Shown piece by piece: positions 35,486 to 45,769 of a stretch of DNA of 64,000 nucleotides. This DNA comes from Desulfovibrio legallii (GTDB taxonomy: Bacteria; Desulfobacterota; Desulfovibrionia; Desulfovibrionales; Desulfovibrionaceae). The translations under genes and the position numbers were made by a program. Below the pieces are notes generated by a model that saw nothing but the letters and a program-made list of their open reading frames with translations, was not told the DNA's origin and made no database searches. The stretch covers positions 149,346 through 213,345 of the forward strand of contig NZ_SIXC01000001.1 of assembly GCF_004309735.1 (NCBI RefSeq). Direction: 5' to 3'. How positions within the stretch are numbered: the stretch's first letter is position 1; every line of letters starts with the position of its first letter.

Positions 35486-36013
35486 ATGAGCACAGCCTAT
35501 TCCGCCGAATCCCCAGACAGCATCCTGGGTAGGGAATTTCTGACCTGGCTCTGGTATCAGAGCGACACGGCCCCTGGCGGCTTTACAGACGCCACGGGCG
35601 CGCCCTTTGCGGTTTCTATGGAGCAGCGCATCGTGGTGGAAGGCGGCGAAGGCGAAGCGCGGGAAACGGCAACGGTTTCCGGCTCGCTCTCTCCGCTGCG
35701 CGAGGCCCGTTTCGGCCTGGGCACGGGCAAGAAGGTCAGCCGCGCCCTGGTACGCCTGGAAAAGGACGAGCTGGCTTTTCAGCTCAGTCTCAAGGCTGAG
35801 GACTTTTGCTTAAACAGTCTGCGCACGCCCAAAATCGACACCAGTGATGCGGACGACGACCCCGACGCCCTGCTGTTGGAAAAGATCGCCCTGATGGAAA
35901 TCTGCACCGGCCTGCTGGATGCGCTCTATGCCCGCTTTCTGCGCCTGCGCCTTTCTCCGGACTGGCTCAAGGAAGTGACGGACATGCGCCAGTGGATGAC
36001 CCGCACGGAGTAA
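35486..36013 (+). CDS. Conserved-looking protein encoded with rdgC, function unknown
   Basis: 175 aa, acidic, no signal peptide or membrane segment. It starts 13 nt after rdgC behind AAGGAAG. Recognisable stretches include ILGREFLTWLWYQSD and LMEICTGLLDALYARFLRLRL. I know no function; the LGREFLTWLW opening followed by an RdgC-like beta region suggests it could supply the part missing from the short RdgC, which is inference. Confidence 0.75.
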   Translation: MSTAYSAESPDSILGREFLTWLWYQSDTAPGGFTDATGAPFAVSMEQRIVVEGGEGEARETATVSGSLSPLREARFGLGTGKKVSRALVRLEKDELAFQLSLKAEDFCLNSLRTPKIDTSDADDDPDALLLEKIALMEICTGLLDALYARFLRLRLSPDWLKEVTDMRQWMTRTE

Positions 36014-36022
36014 TCCAGATCC

Positions 36023-37060
36023 ATGAGCGCCCTGCCCTCCTCTCCCGTCCGCAGCCGTTCCGCCTGGGGCGATGTGGCCCGCAACACCCTGCGCAAAACC
36101 CTCTGGATGTTGCTGGTGCTTTGGGGCATTACCATCATCAGCTTCTGGGTCATCCACCTGGCCCCCGGTTCGCCCACGGATATGGAAACTACCCTCAACC
36201 CCCTGGCCGGCGCGGCTGCACGTCAGCGGCTGGAGGCCCTCTACGGGCTGGACCGCCCTCTGTACGTGCAGTACTGGGACTGGCTGGTGCGCCTGTTGCA
36301 CCTGGATTTCGGCAATTCCATGTCCGCCGATGGCAGGCCCGTGCTGACCAGAATTCTGGAGCGTCTGCCCCTTACCGTGGGCATGAACCTGGTTTCTCTG
36401 CTCCTTACCCTGGCCATCGCCATTCCCGTGGGCATTATTTCGGCCTGCCGCCGCAATTCCCTGCTGGACCGCACGGTGACCGTTCTGGTTTTTCTGGGTT
36501 TCGCCATGCCCTCTTTCTGGTTGGCCCTGCTGCTCATGCTCTTTTTCGGCATTGATCTGCAATGGCTGCCCATTTCCGGCCTCACTTCCATGAACTACGC
36601 CCAAATGGGCCCCTGGGAGCGCTTCTGCGACCTGGCCCGGCATCTGGCCCTGCCTATTACGGTCTATACTGTGGGCGGGCTTGCGGGCATGTCCCGGTAT
36701 ATGCGGGCCTGCATGCTGGAAGTGCTGCGGCAGGACTACATCCTTACCGCCAGGGCCAAAGGGCTGAGCGAAACCGCCGTGGTCCTGCGCCACGCTCTGC
36801 GCAACGCCCTTTTGCCGGTCATTACCCTGCTGGGTCTTTCCGTGCCGGGGCTCATCGGCGGCAGCGTCATCATCGAGTCCATCTTTGCCTTGCCCGGCCT
36901 GGGCCAGCTTTTTTATGCCGCCGTCATGGCCCGCGACTACACCATGATCATGGGCAACCTGGTGTTGGGCGCGGTGCTCACCCTGGCGGGCAATCTGCTG
37001 GCTGACGTTTGTTACGGCCTGGCCGATCCGCGCATCCGCAGCGCCGGGGAAGGCAGCTGA
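36023..37060 (+). CDS. ABC transporter permease, DppB/OppB family
   Basis: 345 aa with about six membrane helices. The N-terminus ([25 protein letters not shown]) and [15 protein letters not shown] are typical of dipeptide/oligopeptide/nickel permeases; the EAA loop is [20 protein letters not shown]. It forms a heterodimer with the DppC-type permease encoded 1 nt downstream. No binding protein or ATPase gene is adjacent, so the substrate is unknown. Confidence 0.9.
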   Translation: MSALPSSPVRSRSAWGDVARNTLRKTLWMLLVLWGITIISFWVIHLAPGSPTDMETTLNPLAGAAARQRLEALYGLDRPLYVQYWDWLVRLLHLDFGNSMSADGRPVLTRILERLPLTVGMNLVSLLLTLAIAIPVGIISACRRNSLLDRTVTVLVFLGFAMPSFWLALLLMLFFGIDLQWLPISGLTSMNYAQMGPWERFCDLARHLALPITVYTVGGLAGMSRYMRACMLEVLRQDYILTARAKGLSETAVVLRHALRNALLPVITLLGLSVPGLIGGSVIIESIFALPGLGQLFYAAVMARDYTMIMGNLVLGAVLTLAGNLLADVCYGLADPRIRSAGEGS

Positions 37061-37061
37061 C

Positions 37062-37898
37062 ATGTGCCCCGTCGTCCTGAAAAAACTGCTGGGCCGTAAC
37101 CTCATGCTGACGCTGGGGCTCATTTTGGTGCTGGGCATGTCCCTGGCCGCCCTGCTGGCCCCCTGGCTGGCCCCTTACAATCCCGATGCCCTGCACCTGG
37201 ACCATATTCTGGAGCCGCCTTCCGCCCTGTTCTGGCTGGGCACGGACCGGCTGGGGCGAGACGTTTTTTCCCGTCTGCTCTTCGGCGGGCGCATTTCCCT
37301 CTGGGTAGGCTTTGTGGCCGTGGGCATTTCGGTCAGCATCGGCACGGTGCTGGGTCTGGTGAGCGGTTATTTTCGCGGCTGGGTGGATGAGGTGGTCATG
37401 CGCGCCGTGGATATTATGCTCTGCTTCCCCTCCTTTTTTCTCATCCTGGCGGTCATTGCCTTTCTGGAACCAAGCCTTACCAATATAATGGTCGTTATCG
37501 GGCTCACCTCCTGGATGGGCGTCACCAGGCTGGTGCGGGCCGAGGCCCTCAGCCTGCGCCAAAGGGAGTTTGTGGATGCGGCCCGCCTGGCGGGTACGCC
37601 CGCCTGGCGCATATTGCTGCGGCATATCCTGCCCAACGCCTTGGCGCCCGTGCTCATCACGGCCACCCTGGGCGTGGCCGGGGCCATCCTGGTGGAATCC
37701 AGTCTGAGTTTTCTGGGCCTGGGCGTACAGCCGCCTACGGCCAGCTGGGGCAACATGCTCATGGACGGCAAATCCGTCATCGAAACCGCGCCCTGGCTTT
37801 CCGTCTATCCCGGGCTGGCTATTTTGGTCACGGTACTGGGCTATAATCTTTTGGGCGAAAGCCTGCGCGACCTTAGCGACCCGCGCCTGCGCCGCTGA
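37062..37898 (+). CDS. ABC transporter permease, DppC/OppC family
   Basis: 278 aa. An N-terminal helix, then APYNPDAL, FWLGTDRLGRDVFSRLLFGG (the DppC signature), the EAA loop AARLAGTPAWRILLRHILPN, and SLSFLGLGVQPPTASWGNM near the C-terminus. It pairs with the upstream DppB-type protein. The gene is followed by the AT-rich recN leader. Confidence 0.91.
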   Translation: MCPVVLKKLLGRNLMLTLGLILVLGMSLAALLAPWLAPYNPDALHLDHILEPPSALFWLGTDRLGRDVFSRLLFGGRISLWVGFVAVGISVSIGTVLGLVSGYFRGWVDEVVMRAVDIMLCFPSFFLILAVIAFLEPSLTNIMVVIGLTSWMGVTRLVRAEALSLRQREFVDAARLAGTPAWRILLRHILPNALAPVLITATLGVAGAILVESSLSFLGLGVQPPTASWGNMLMDGKSVIETAPWLSVYPGLAILVTVLGYNLLGESLRDLSDPRLRR

Positions 37899-37917
37899 AG
37901 AGCCTGTTGGTATAAAA

Positions 37918-37936
37918 TTTAAAGTTATACTTTAAA
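37918..37936. promoter_or_regulatory. Palindromic operator candidate upstream of recN
   Basis: TTTAAAGT (37918-37925), TAT, ACTTTAAA (37929-37936): perfect 8-bp arms, 22 nt before the recN ATG and overlapping a possible -10 TATACT. It contains TTAAAG-N5-CTTTAA, also present at 33870. Confidence 0.5.
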
Positions 37937-37958
37937 ATGTAAGCCCGCGGAACCTGCC

Positions 37959-39566
37959 ATGCTGGAATATCTGCGCATTCGCAACCTGGCCCTCATTGAG
38001 GACATGGAGCTGGAATTTGCCCCCGGCATGAACGTGCTGACTGGTGAAACCGGGGCCGGCAAGAGCTTTATTCTTAAAGCCTTGGGTTTTCTGCTGGGCG
38101 ACAGATTGGCGGCGGACATGGTGCGCCCAGGGGCCGAGCGCGCCCAGGTGGAAGCCCTGTTCAGTCAGCCGGAACAGGATCTGATCCTGCGCCGCGAACT
38201 TCTGGCCGAAAGCGGCCGCAGTCGGCTCTACATCAATGACAGTCTGCGCTCCCAGGAAAGCCTGCGTGACCTGCGCGACCGTCTGGTCAGCCACACCAGC
38301 CAGCACGCCCAGCAAAAACTTTTGCAGCCGGCCGTGCAGGCCCGCCTGTTGGAACACGGCCTTGCCGACCCCACCCTGCCCACCCAAAGGGACGCCCTTT
38401 TGGAAGACCTGCGCCGCTTGGCCGCGCAACGGGAAGCCCTGCGCCAAAAACAGGCCGGCCTGGCCGAGCGTCGCGAACTGCTGGAGATGCAGCAGCAGGA
38501 AATCGCCAAGGTGGCTCCGGAGCCCGGCGAGGAAGAGCGCCTGGAATCGCTGCGAGCCCAGGTCCGCCAGGCGGAACGGCGGCGTGAGGACCACGAACGG
38601 GCCCTTGCCCTGCTCCACGGCGACGAAGGGGAAGGTCTGCTGGACCAGCTTGTGCGGCTGGAAAAGTTGCTGGACCATCTAGCCGAAGGGGACGCAGGTT
38701 GTAAGGCCACGGCTGAAACCGCAGCGAGCCTGCGTGAACAATTGACGGAGCTGGCCCGACGTCTGCGACGCGGCCCCCTGGATGATGACCTGCCCGATCT
38801 GGATAAGGTGGAGGAACGCCTTTTTACCCTGGCTCAGCTCAAGCGCAAGTTGCACCGGACCTTGCCGGAAATCCTTGCCTTGCAAGATGAGATAGGCCAG
38901 AACCTTTCCTTTCTGGATGTCTGTGCCCTGGATCTGCACCGTCTGGATACGGAGGAGGCCGCTCTGGCCGTACGTCTGCACGGTGTGCTGGAGCGCCTGC
39001 GCCCCGCACGTCGCGCCGCCGCTGCAGCAACGGTGCGGCGGCTGGAAGAGGAGCTGCGCGGTCTGGGCTTTTCCGACCAGGTGCGCGTGCTGGCGGAATT
39101 TACGCCTCAGGAGGTCTGGCCCGGCCTTCATGATGAGCGCGGACGCATCCTCTGGGCCCCCAACCCCGGCCAACCGCCCCAGCCCCTGGACAAGATTGCC
39201 TCCGGCGGCGAACTTTCCCGGTTCTTGCTGGCGCTCGCCGGTGTGCGCGGCGAAGAGGCGGAAGGGGCCACCTTTATTTTTGATGAAGTAGACGCGGGCG
39301 TGGGCGGGCTTACCCTCAACAAGCTGGCGGAAAAACTTTCTGCTCTGGCCGCCAGTCGGCAAATGCTGCTGATCACCCACTGGCCGCAGCTGGCCGTCCG
39401 GGCCCGCAAGCATTTTCAGATCGTCAAAACCGTACGCGCAGGGGCCACCTTCACCCTCTGTGCGCCCCTGGACCCGGCGGCCCGCCACGCGGAGCTGGCC
39501 CGCATGGCCGGCGGCGGCCCTCAGGGGGAAGCCCTGGCCCGCAGCCTGGAAGCTGCGGCGGGATAA
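37959..39566 (+). CDS. recN: DNA repair protein RecN
   Basis: A 535-aa SMC-like ATPase acting in double-strand break repair. Walker A is LTGETGAGKSFILKAL (residues 27-42), the ABC signature SGGELSRFLLALA and Walker B ATFIFDEVDAGVGG follow a long coiled-coil middle (about 160-350). The order matches full-length RecN. The palindrome and AT-rich tract upstream suggest damage-type regulation, but no E. coli-type LexA box is visible. Confidence 0.95.
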   Translation: MLEYLRIRNLALIEDMELEFAPGMNVLTGETGAGKSFILKALGFLLGDRLAADMVRPGAERAQVEALFSQPEQDLILRRELLAESGRSRLYINDSLRSQESLRDLRDRLVSHTSQHAQQKLLQPAVQARLLEHGLADPTLPTQRDALLEDLRRLAAQREALRQKQAGLAERRELLEMQQQEIAKVAPEPGEEERLESLRAQVRQAERRREDHERALALLHGDEGEGLLDQLVRLEKLLDHLAEGDAGCKATAETAASLREQLTELARRLRRGPLDDDLPDLDKVEERLFTLAQLKRKLHRTLPEILALQDEIGQNLSFLDVCALDLHRLDTEEAALAVRLHGVLERLRPARRAAAAATVRRLEEELRGLGFSDQVRVLAEFTPQEVWPGLHDERGRILWAPNPGQPPQPLDKIASGGELSRFLLALAGVRGEEAEGATFIFDEVDAGVGGLTLNKLAEKLSALAASRQMLLITHWPQLAVRARKHFQIVKTVRAGATFTLCAPLDPAARHAELARMAGGGPQGEALARSLEAAAG

Positions 39567-39604
39567 GACAACTTCACTCTGCGATGGCGCTGCATGTCGC
39601 AAAA

Positions 39605-39652
39605 ATGCGGTCCGCTGCAGACCCCTTCATGGAGACCTGCGGCGGACCGCAT
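39605..39652. terminator. Convergent hairpin between recN and glmM
   Basis: ATGCGGTCCGC (39605-39615) and GCGGACCGCAT (39642-39652) form an 11-bp stem around a smaller GCAG/CTGC pair. Preceded by AAAA and followed by CAAAATT; it could end transcripts of both genes. Confidence 0.65.
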
Positions 39653-39670
39653 CAAAATTGCGTGACGGCT

Positions 39671-41023
39671 TCAGCGCAGTTCGCGTTCCACCACTGCGGC
39701 CAGATCCTGAGCATACTGCCGGACCTTGTCGGGATGCTCACCCTCCACCATGACACGACAAAGCGCTTCTGTGCCGGAATAACGCAGCAGCACCCGTCCC
39801 CGCCCCGCCAAATCCTGTTCCACTTGGGCTACGGCCGCGCCGATGGCCGGACGTTCCTCAAAGGGCAGACGTTTTTCCACCCGCACGTTGATGAGGGTTT
39901 GGGGCAGGGGCGTGAGCAGCCCGGCCAGCTGGGAAAGGGGCTTTTCCTTCTCGCGCATGATGCGCAGGATCTGCAGGGCGGCCAGCAGGCCGTCGCCGGT
40001 AGTGCTGTAACGGTGGAAAATCAGATGGCCGGACTGTTCGCCGCCCAGCATGGCGCCCTCGCGGCGCATGGCCTCCATGACGTAGCGGTCGCCCACCTTG
40101 GTGCGCAACAAGGTGCCGCCGTGCTCGCGCATAAAGATTTCCAAAGCCATATTGCTCATGGCCGTGGCCACCAGCAGGTTGCCCGGCAGTTCCCCCCTGG
40201 CCATCATGGCCTGGGCGCACATGGCCATAAGCTGATCGCCGTCCAGGATGGTTCCGTGCTCATCCACTACGATGAGTCGGTCAGCGTCGCCGTCCAGGGC
40301 AAGGCCCACGTCGGCGCGTACCTCGCGCACCTTGGCCGCCACCAATTCCGGATGCAGAGAGCCGCAGTGCTCATTGATGTTGGTGCCGTTGGGATTGGTG
40401 CCCAGGCGAAAAACCTCGGCCCCCAGCTCTTCCAGGGCCAGGGGGGCCACTTTGTAGCTGGCGCCGTTGGCGCAGTCCACCACAATACGCAGGCCGGAGA
40501 GGGTCAGCTGGGGCGGAAAGCAGCTTTTGGTGTACACGATGTAGCGGCCGCCCGCATCTTCTATCTTGCTGGCCCGCCCTACTCCACGCGCATCGGGGTA
40601 CGGCCAAGCGAAGTCGGGGGCAAGCACCATGCGGGCGATTTCGTCTTCGGTTTCATCGGGCAGTTTGTAGCCTTCTGCGTCAAAGAACTTGATGCCGTTG
40701 TCCTGAAAAGGATTGTGCGAAGCAGAAATGACCACGCCCAAATCTGCACGCATGCTGCGCGTAAGAAAGGATATGGCCGGCGTGGGCAGAGGACCGGTCA
40801 TGATCACATGCATGCCGGCGGCGCACAGCCCTGCCGTAAGCGCCGACTCAAACATATAGCCTGAAAGGCGCGTATCCTTGCCGATGACCACCTTGTGCTG
40901 ATGCTCCCCACGACGGAAACGTACGCCGGCGGCCAGGCCCAGGCGCAAAGCCACGTCCACGGTCATGGGGGCCGTGTTGACCGTACCGCGCAGACCATCC
41001 GTGCCAAAAAGACGTTCAGCCAT
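39671..41023 (-). CDS. glmM: Phosphoglucosamine mutase
   Basis: 450 aa. [10 protein letters not shown] at the start, catalytic serine in [13 protein letters not shown] (about residue 102), metal loop [18 protein letters not shown] and the phosphate-binding [12 protein letters not shown]. It converts glucosamine-6-phosphate to glucosamine-1-phosphate for UDP-GlcNAc, hence peptidoglycan and LPS. It is the last gene of the ftsH-folP-cdaA-cdaR-glmM block; in Firmicutes GlmM binds and inhibits CdaA. Confidence 0.96.
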   Translation of the reverse strand: MAERLFGTDGLRGTVNTAPMTVDVALRLGLAAGVRFRRGEHQHKVVIGKDTRLSGYMFESALTAGLCAAGMHVIMTGPLPTPAISFLTRSMRADLGVVISASHNPFQDNGIKFFDAEGYKLPDETEDEIARMVLAPDFAWPYPDARGVGRASKIEDAGGRYIVYTKSCFPPQLTLSGLRIVVDCANGASYKVAPLALEELGAEVFRLGTNPNGTNINEHCGSLHPELVAAKVREVRADVGLALDGDADRLIVVDEHGTILDGDQLMAMCAQAMMARGELPGNLLVATAMSNMALEIFMREHGGTLLRTKVGDRYVMEAMRREGAMLGGEQSGHLIFHRYSTTGDGLLAALQILRIMREKEKPLSQLAGLLTPLPQTLINVRVEKRLPFEERPAIGAAVAQVEQDLAGRGRVLLRYSGTEALCRVMVEGEHPDKVRQYAQDLAAVVERELR

Positions 41024-41044
41024 ATTCTGCCTCTGGATTACTGT

Positions 41045-41995
41045 CTACTGTTTTTTCTTGTCGGCGGGATTGTTGCGGGTCACCGTTGCCGCTTCGGTGA
41101 CAGGATTAAGCAGGGTCATACCTTCAGGCAGGCGGAAGCGCAGTTCCACATCCTTGCTTTTGCCCGGATCCAGATCAGGCGGCGTGACGCTGACCTCCAA
41201 CTGTCCAAGATATTTGCTGCTTTTTGCCAGGGCTTCGGGCACTTCCACCATAACGGTCACTTCGTCGGGCGTGACGGTGTAAGCGCGACGGTTTTCTCCG
41301 GAAATTTCAATTCTGCAGCGGCGGCTCACCACTGTACGCCCGCTGGTAATGGTGTACTGCACCCGTACCGAGGAAGGATTGGCCGTGACCATGCCGGGCG
41401 TATCCAGAGGGATGGTCTGGTGCACGGTGGTGCCGGCAGCCTTGGGGTCCAGCATGATGGTCAGGGGCACATTGGCAATATCTTCCACTACGGCTTCCGG
41501 CCCGCGCAGAACCACAGTGGCAGGGGTTACGCTCACGTTTTCCACTGTAAGGGCGCCGCCCTTGAGGGGCGAATCCACAATGGCCCGCACGGGTACGCTA
41601 CGCTCCAGCAGGTTGTCCGCCTTGATGACAATGCGCGGGGGCTGCACGTCGATGAGCTCAAAGGCGCGGAAGCCCGGTCCCAGGTGTTCGGCTGTGAGGG
41701 GCACCACAGTCGTGCCTTTCTTGATGTTGGAGAGGTTTACGGCCTGGATGAGCTTGCGTTGGGTTACGGAGCGCAGCAGCGTTTCCGGCCCGCGCAGACG
41801 CACCGTGGCCTTGGTGATAAGGCCGTCGGTGATGACCAGATTGGCCGGGATACCGTAATAGTCCAGATTAACGTCAAACTGGGCTTCCAGCCTGTCCCGC
41901 ACGCTGACCATATACCACATGCCCACAGCAATAAGGACGGAAAGTAAAAATGAAAGCAAATGGGGCGGACGACGGGAAGGGTCAGACGATTTCAT
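41045..41995 (-). CDS. cdaR: YbbR-domain protein (CdaR-like regulator of diadenylate cyclase)
   Basis: 316 aa with one N-terminal membrane helix (LLSFLLSVLIAVGMWYMV) and a series of YbbR beta-domains outside the membrane (VTVRDRLEAQF-type start, RLRGPETLLRSV, TVVLRGPEAVVEDI). CdaR proteins bind CdaA and modulate c-di-AMP synthesis. The gene overlaps cdaA by 14 nt and ends 21 nt before glmM. The C-terminus has a charged tail, PADKKKQ. Confidence 0.88.
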   Translation of the reverse strand: MKSSDPSRRPPHLLSFLLSVLIAVGMWYMVSVRDRLEAQFDVNLDYYGIPANLVITDGLITKATVRLRGPETLLRSVTQRKLIQAVNLSNIKKGTTVVPLTAEHLGPGFRAFELIDVQPPRIVIKADNLLERSVPVRAIVDSPLKGGALTVENVSVTPATVVLRGPEAVVEDIANVPLTIMLDPKAAGTTVHQTIPLDTPGMVTANPSSVRVQYTITSGRTVVSRRCRIEISGENRRAYTVTPDEVTVMVEVPEALAKSSKYLGQLEVSVTPPDLDPGKSKDVELRFRLPEGMTLLNPVTEAATVTRNNPADKKKQ

Positions 41996-42719
41996 TGAGC
42001 ACCTGCCTCAGGCGGGCCGCGTCCAGGGCGCGCACCAGCTCGCCCTTCATGGCCAAAGAAATTTCGCCCCGCTCTTCAGAAACCACAATGGCCACGGCGT
42101 CGCTTTCTCTGGTAATGCCCAGGGCCGCGCGGTGGCGTGTGCCAAAGCTCTGCCCTTTGGCCACGGCTAAGGGCAGAATGCAGGCGGCCGCTGTGATCCT
42201 CCCGTGGCTCAAAATGACCGCGCCGTCGTGCAGCGGAGCCTTGGGGTAAAAAATATTCATGAGCAGACGGCGGGAAAGCTGGGCGTCCACCCGCACGCCC
42301 TCGCGTTCAATCATGTCACCCAGGCGCATGCTGCGCTCCACCACAATCAGCGCGCCTACGCGCAGGCGCGCCATTTCCACGCAGGCGGCTACCACCTCTT
42401 CCACCGCGTCCTGCTGCAGGCCCCGTTTGCGGAACAGACGGCTGGCCCCCATTTCGCCCAATGCCTGGCGAATGTCAGACTGAAAAATAACAACAATAAG
42501 GATAAACAGGGAACTAAAAATGTGCTGGAGCAGCCAAGTCAGGGTATAAAGACCCAGAATATTTGAAACAAAATAAAGGACCGTCAGCAGCCCAAGGCCC
42601 GTAAGTACAGCCAGAGCACGTGAGCTGCGCAGCATCTGAATGACCTGGTAGAGCAGCACGCTGACCACGGCAATGTCCATGGCATCGCGCCAGTCAAAGG
42701 CAATGTGCTCCAACCCCAT
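41982..42719 (-). CDS. cdaA: Diadenylate cyclase CdaA
   Basis: A 245-aa membrane protein with three N-terminal helices and a cytosolic DAC (DisA_N) domain. The catalytic motifs LHDGAVIL (DGA) and GTRHRAALG (RHR) are intact, so it should make c-di-AMP from two ATP. ATG 42719 (MGLEHIAFDW) has AAGGA 7 nt upstream; the in-frame codon at 42737 is less likely. Gene order with cdaR and glmM is the same as the Firmicute cda operon. Confidence 0.94.
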   Translation of the reverse strand: MGLEHIAFDWRDAMDIAVVSVLLYQVIQMLRSSRALAVLTGLGLLTVLYFVSNILGLYTLTWLLQHIFSSLFILIVVIFQSDIRQALGEMGASRLFRKRGLQQDAVEEVVAACVEMARLRVGALIVVERSMRLGDMIEREGVRVDAQLSRRLLMNIFYPKAPLHDGAVILSHGRITAAACILPLAVAKGQSFGTRHRAALGITRESDAVAIVVSEERGEISLAMKGELVRALDAARLRQVLNEIV

Positions 42720-42825
42720 AAATGTTCCTTGCTGCAAAAGTACGGGGACCGAAAGTCCCGTGGCTTGCCATACGCGCTCTGCGGGCCCGTGTCCAGAGGC
42801 CTGGGACGCAGTGCGCCGGCCAGGG

Positions 42826-43704
42826 TCAGCGCTGGCCGGTCAGGACGGCCGCCACGGCCAGACTCTGCCGGGCTGCTTCCACCCGGTGCACCCGGTGCCA
42901 GAAGACGCCACGGATCCGCAGCAGGGCTGTGGCCGTATCTGTGGCCGTGCCGCGAGCCGCAGGCTGCAGCCCCAGCAGGCCGCCGAATACGGATTTCATG
43001 GAAAGCCCCATGAGCACGGGCCGCCCCAGCGTGAGCCAGTCTTCAGGGTGGGCCAGCAAGGTCAGGTTATGCTCCAGGGTTTTGCCAAAGCCGATGCCAG
43101 GGTCCAGCACGATTCTGTCTTCCGGCAGACCGGCGCGCACCAGGCGGTTCATTTCGCGCTCAAAAAAGGCTCTTACGTCGCGCCGCACATCGTCGTAACG
43201 CGGATCGCGCTGCATGGTGTCTGGTCGACCCTGGCTGTGCATGAGCACATAGCCGGGCTTGTACTGCACCAGCACGTCCAGCAGGGCCGGATCAAAGGCA
43301 CAGGCAGAAATATCATTGATGATGGTCACACCTTGCGCGAGCACAGCGGCCGCAGTGGCGGCGTGGTAGGTATCTACAGAAAGCACGGCGGCCGGGGCCT
43401 GACGGCGCAGGCCAGCCAGTACCGGCAACAGGCGGGCCAGCTCCGCCTGCGGGTCCAAGGCGGCCGCGCCGGGACGGGAGGATTCCGCGCCCAGGTCCAG
43501 GATGTCTGCCCCCTGGGCATGCAGGCGCAGCGCATGAGCCAGGCCGAGGGGCCCGTCCGGGTGGCTGCCGCCGTCATAGAACGAATCGGGCGTGAGGTTG
43601 ACGATACCCATGACGCCAAAGGGGGCGGGCGTGGTCAGCGCCCTCCCCCCCAGAATATGCCAGGCCGAAGCCGTGGCGGCGGCAGCGCCGCTAGTGGTTG
43701 TCAT
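42826..43704 (-). CDS. folP: Dihydropteroate synthase
   Basis: 292 aa TIM-barrel enzyme joining p-aminobenzoate to dihydropterin pyrophosphate. Motifs: [37 protein letters not shown], and [14 protein letters not shown]. The ATG (43704) lies inside the 3' end of ftsH (14-nt overlap). The partner pathway gene folK is at 62001-62516. Confidence 0.95.
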   Translation of the reverse strand: MTTTSGAAAATASAWHILGGRALTTPAPFGVMGIVNLTPDSFYDGGSHPDGPLGLAHALRLHAQGADILDLGAESSRPGAAALDPQAELARLLPVLAGLRRQAPAAVLSVDTYHAATAAAVLAQGVTIINDISACAFDPALLDVLVQYKPGYVLMHSQGRPDTMQRDPRYDDVRRDVRAFFEREMNRLVRAGLPEDRIVLDPGIGFGKTLEHNLTLLAHPEDWLTLGRPVLMGLSMKSVFGGLLGLQPAARGTATDTATALLRIRGVFWHRVHRVEAARQSLAVAAVLTGQR

Positions 43705-45700
43705 TATCCCGTGAATCCTTGGAATCGACCGGCCGCGCGGGAGCGTCGGAATCCGGCTCCAGCGTGAAGTCCGCATTTTTGTCGGACGGAGCAGCGGCGC
43801 CCGTGCCATCAGTGGGGTCGGTTGCGACGGGGGCGGCGCCAGAGTCGCCGCCCTGCCCTTCGGGCGCAGCCGGTTTGACGGGTTTGCCGTTGCTGTCCAA
43901 AGGGGGCAGATCCTTGTTTTCCAGCAGCAGGTCGAGGTCGCTGCCCGTGATGGTTTCGCGTTCCAGCAGGGCCGCAGCAATGCGGTGGAGCACCTCCACG
44001 TTGTCCTGCAGCAGTTTAAGGCAACGGCTATGGGCCTCTTCCACAATCCGCTTGACTTCAGAATCCACCAGGCGGGCGGTGTCTTCACTGAAATTTTTGT
44101 TCTGCACCCATTCCCGGCCGATAAAGACTTCTTCGCCTGTCTCGCCGATGGAGAGCGTGCCCACGGCCTCGCTCATGCCCCATTCGCAGACCATTTTGCG
44201 GGCCAGCCGGGTGACGCGCTCAATGTCATTGGAAGCGCCGGTGGTGATGTCGTCAAAAATAATTTCTTCGGCTACGCGACCGCCCAGCAGCACTACAAGA
44301 TTGTTGCGCAAATAGGAGCGGGAATAGCCGTGGCGGTCTTCCTCCGGCAGCTGCATGGTCACGCCCAGAGCCCGCCCGCGCGGGATGATGGTGACCTTGT
44401 GCACCGGGTCAGATCCGGGCAGCAGGCGGGCGCACAGGGCGTGGCCGCCTTCATGGTAGGCGGTGATGCGCTTTTCTTCTTCAGAGAGGATCAGGCTGCG
44501 GCGCTCACGGCCCATGAGTACTTTGTCCTTGGCGTACTCAAAATCGCGCATGTCCAGACGGTCCTGATTGAGCTTGGCGGCCTGCAGGGCGGCCTCGTTG
44601 ACCAGGTTTTCCAGATCAGCGCCGGAAAAGCCCGGCGTGCCCCTGGCCAGGACTTCCAGATCCACATCGCCGGCCAGCGGCGTGCGTTTGGTGTGCACTT
44701 CAAGGATACGGCGACGGCCGCGCAGGTCGGGGGTGGGCACCACCACCTGACGGTCAAAACGGCCAGGCCGCAGCAGGGCCGGGTCCAGCACGTCCGGGCG
44801 GTTGGTGGCGGCAATAAGGATGACGCCCTCGTTGCTTTCAAACCCATCCATTTCCACCAGCAGCTGGTTCAGAGTCTGTTCCCGCTCGTCGTGGCCGCCG
44901 CCCAGGCCCGCACCGCGTTGCCGGCCCACAGCGTCAATTTCATCAATAAAAATAAGACACGGAGCGTTTTTCTTGCCCTGAACAAAGAGGTCGCGCACGC
45001 GCGAAGCGCCTACGCCCACAAACATCTCCACAAAATCAGAACCGGAAATGGAAAAAAACGGCACGCCCGCCTCACCCGCTACGGCGCGGGCCAGCAGGGT
45101 TTTGCCCGTACCGGGAGGGCCCACCAGCAATACACCCTTGGGAATACGACCACCCAGCCGCGTGAATTTTTTGGGGTTGGAGAGAAACTCCACCACTTCC
45201 TGCAGTTCTTCCTTGGCCTCATCCACCCCCGCCACATCGGCAAAGGTGACGCGCGCGCCTTCTTGGTTGAGCATGCGGGCGCGTGAGCGGCCAAAACTCA
45301 TGGCTTTGCCGCCGCCGCTCTGCATCTGACGCATAAAGAATATCCATACGCCCACCAGCAGCAGCATGGGGAACCAGGAAACCAGCAAGGTCATGTACCA
45401 GGGCTGTTCTTCCGGCGGCTCAGCCTTAACTTCAACTTTTTTCTCAATAAGGCGGTTGACCAGGCCCAGATCCTGAGGCGCATAGGTCTGCACGGTCTTG
45501 CCGTCCGCAGTTCTGCCAGTGAGGGTGTGCCCTTGAATGGTTACGGACATAACCTGCCCGTTGTCCACCTGACTGAGAAAGTCAGAGTACGGCACCCGCT
45601 GCATGACGCCTTGCGGTTGCTGGAACATATTGAAAAGCATGACCATAGCCAGGACGATAATCGCCCAGAGCATCAGGTTGCGGCTTATCTGGTTCAACAT
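43691..45700 (-). CDS. ftsH: ATP-dependent zinc metalloprotease FtsH
   Basis: 669 aa. Two membrane helices frame a periplasmic loop (residues 8-125). The AAA module has Walker [19 protein letters not shown] (near 197), Walker [12 protein letters not shown] and the second region of homology [19 protein letters not shown]. The protease domain has HEGGH near residue 417. The last 60 or so residues are a low-complexity acidic/Pro-rich tail not usual for the family. FtsH removes misassembled membrane proteins and regulators such as LpxC. GGAGG is only 2 nt from the ATG. Confidence 0.96.
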   Translation of the reverse strand: MLNQISRNLMLWAIIVLAMVMLFNMFQQPQGVMQRVPYSDFLSQVDNGQVMSVTIQGHTLTGRTADGKTVQTYAPQDLGLVNRLIEKKVEVKAEPPEEQPWYMTLLVSWFPMLLLVGVWIFFMRQMQSGGGKAMSFGRSRARMLNQEGARVTFADVAGVDEAKEELQEVVEFLSNPKKFTRLGGRIPKGVLLVGPPGTGKTLLARAVAGEAGVPFFSISGSDFVEMFVGVGASRVRDLFVQGKKNAPCLIFIDEIDAVGRQRGAGLGGGHDEREQTLNQLLVEMDGFESNEGVILIAATNRPDVLDPALLRPGRFDRQVVVPTPDLRGRRRILEVHTKRTPLAGDVDLEVLARGTPGFSGADLENLVNEAALQAAKLNQDRLDMRDFEYAKDKVLMGRERRSLILSEEEKRITAYHEGGHALCARLLPGSDPVHKVTIIPRGRALGVTMQLPEEDRHGYSRSYLRNNLVVLLGGRVAEEIIFDDITTGASNDIERVTRLARKMVCEWGMSEAVGTLSIGETGEEVFIGREWVQNKNFSEDTARLVDSEVKRIVEEAHSRCLKLLQDNVEVLHRIAAALLERETITGSDLDLLLENKDLPPLDSNGKPVKPAAPEGQGGDSGAAPVATDPTDGTGAAAPSDKNADFTLEPDSDAPARPVDSKDSRDNDNH

Positions 45701-45769
45701 TGCCTCCGTAACGTTTTCCGTACGCGGGGGCGCACGGCCAAGGCCGGACAAACGGCCCGCACCCATACC

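Noticed and set aside
43705-44088. Upstream extension of the folP frame
   Set aside because: It lies within ftsH in another frame; the DHPS family starts near ATG 43704.
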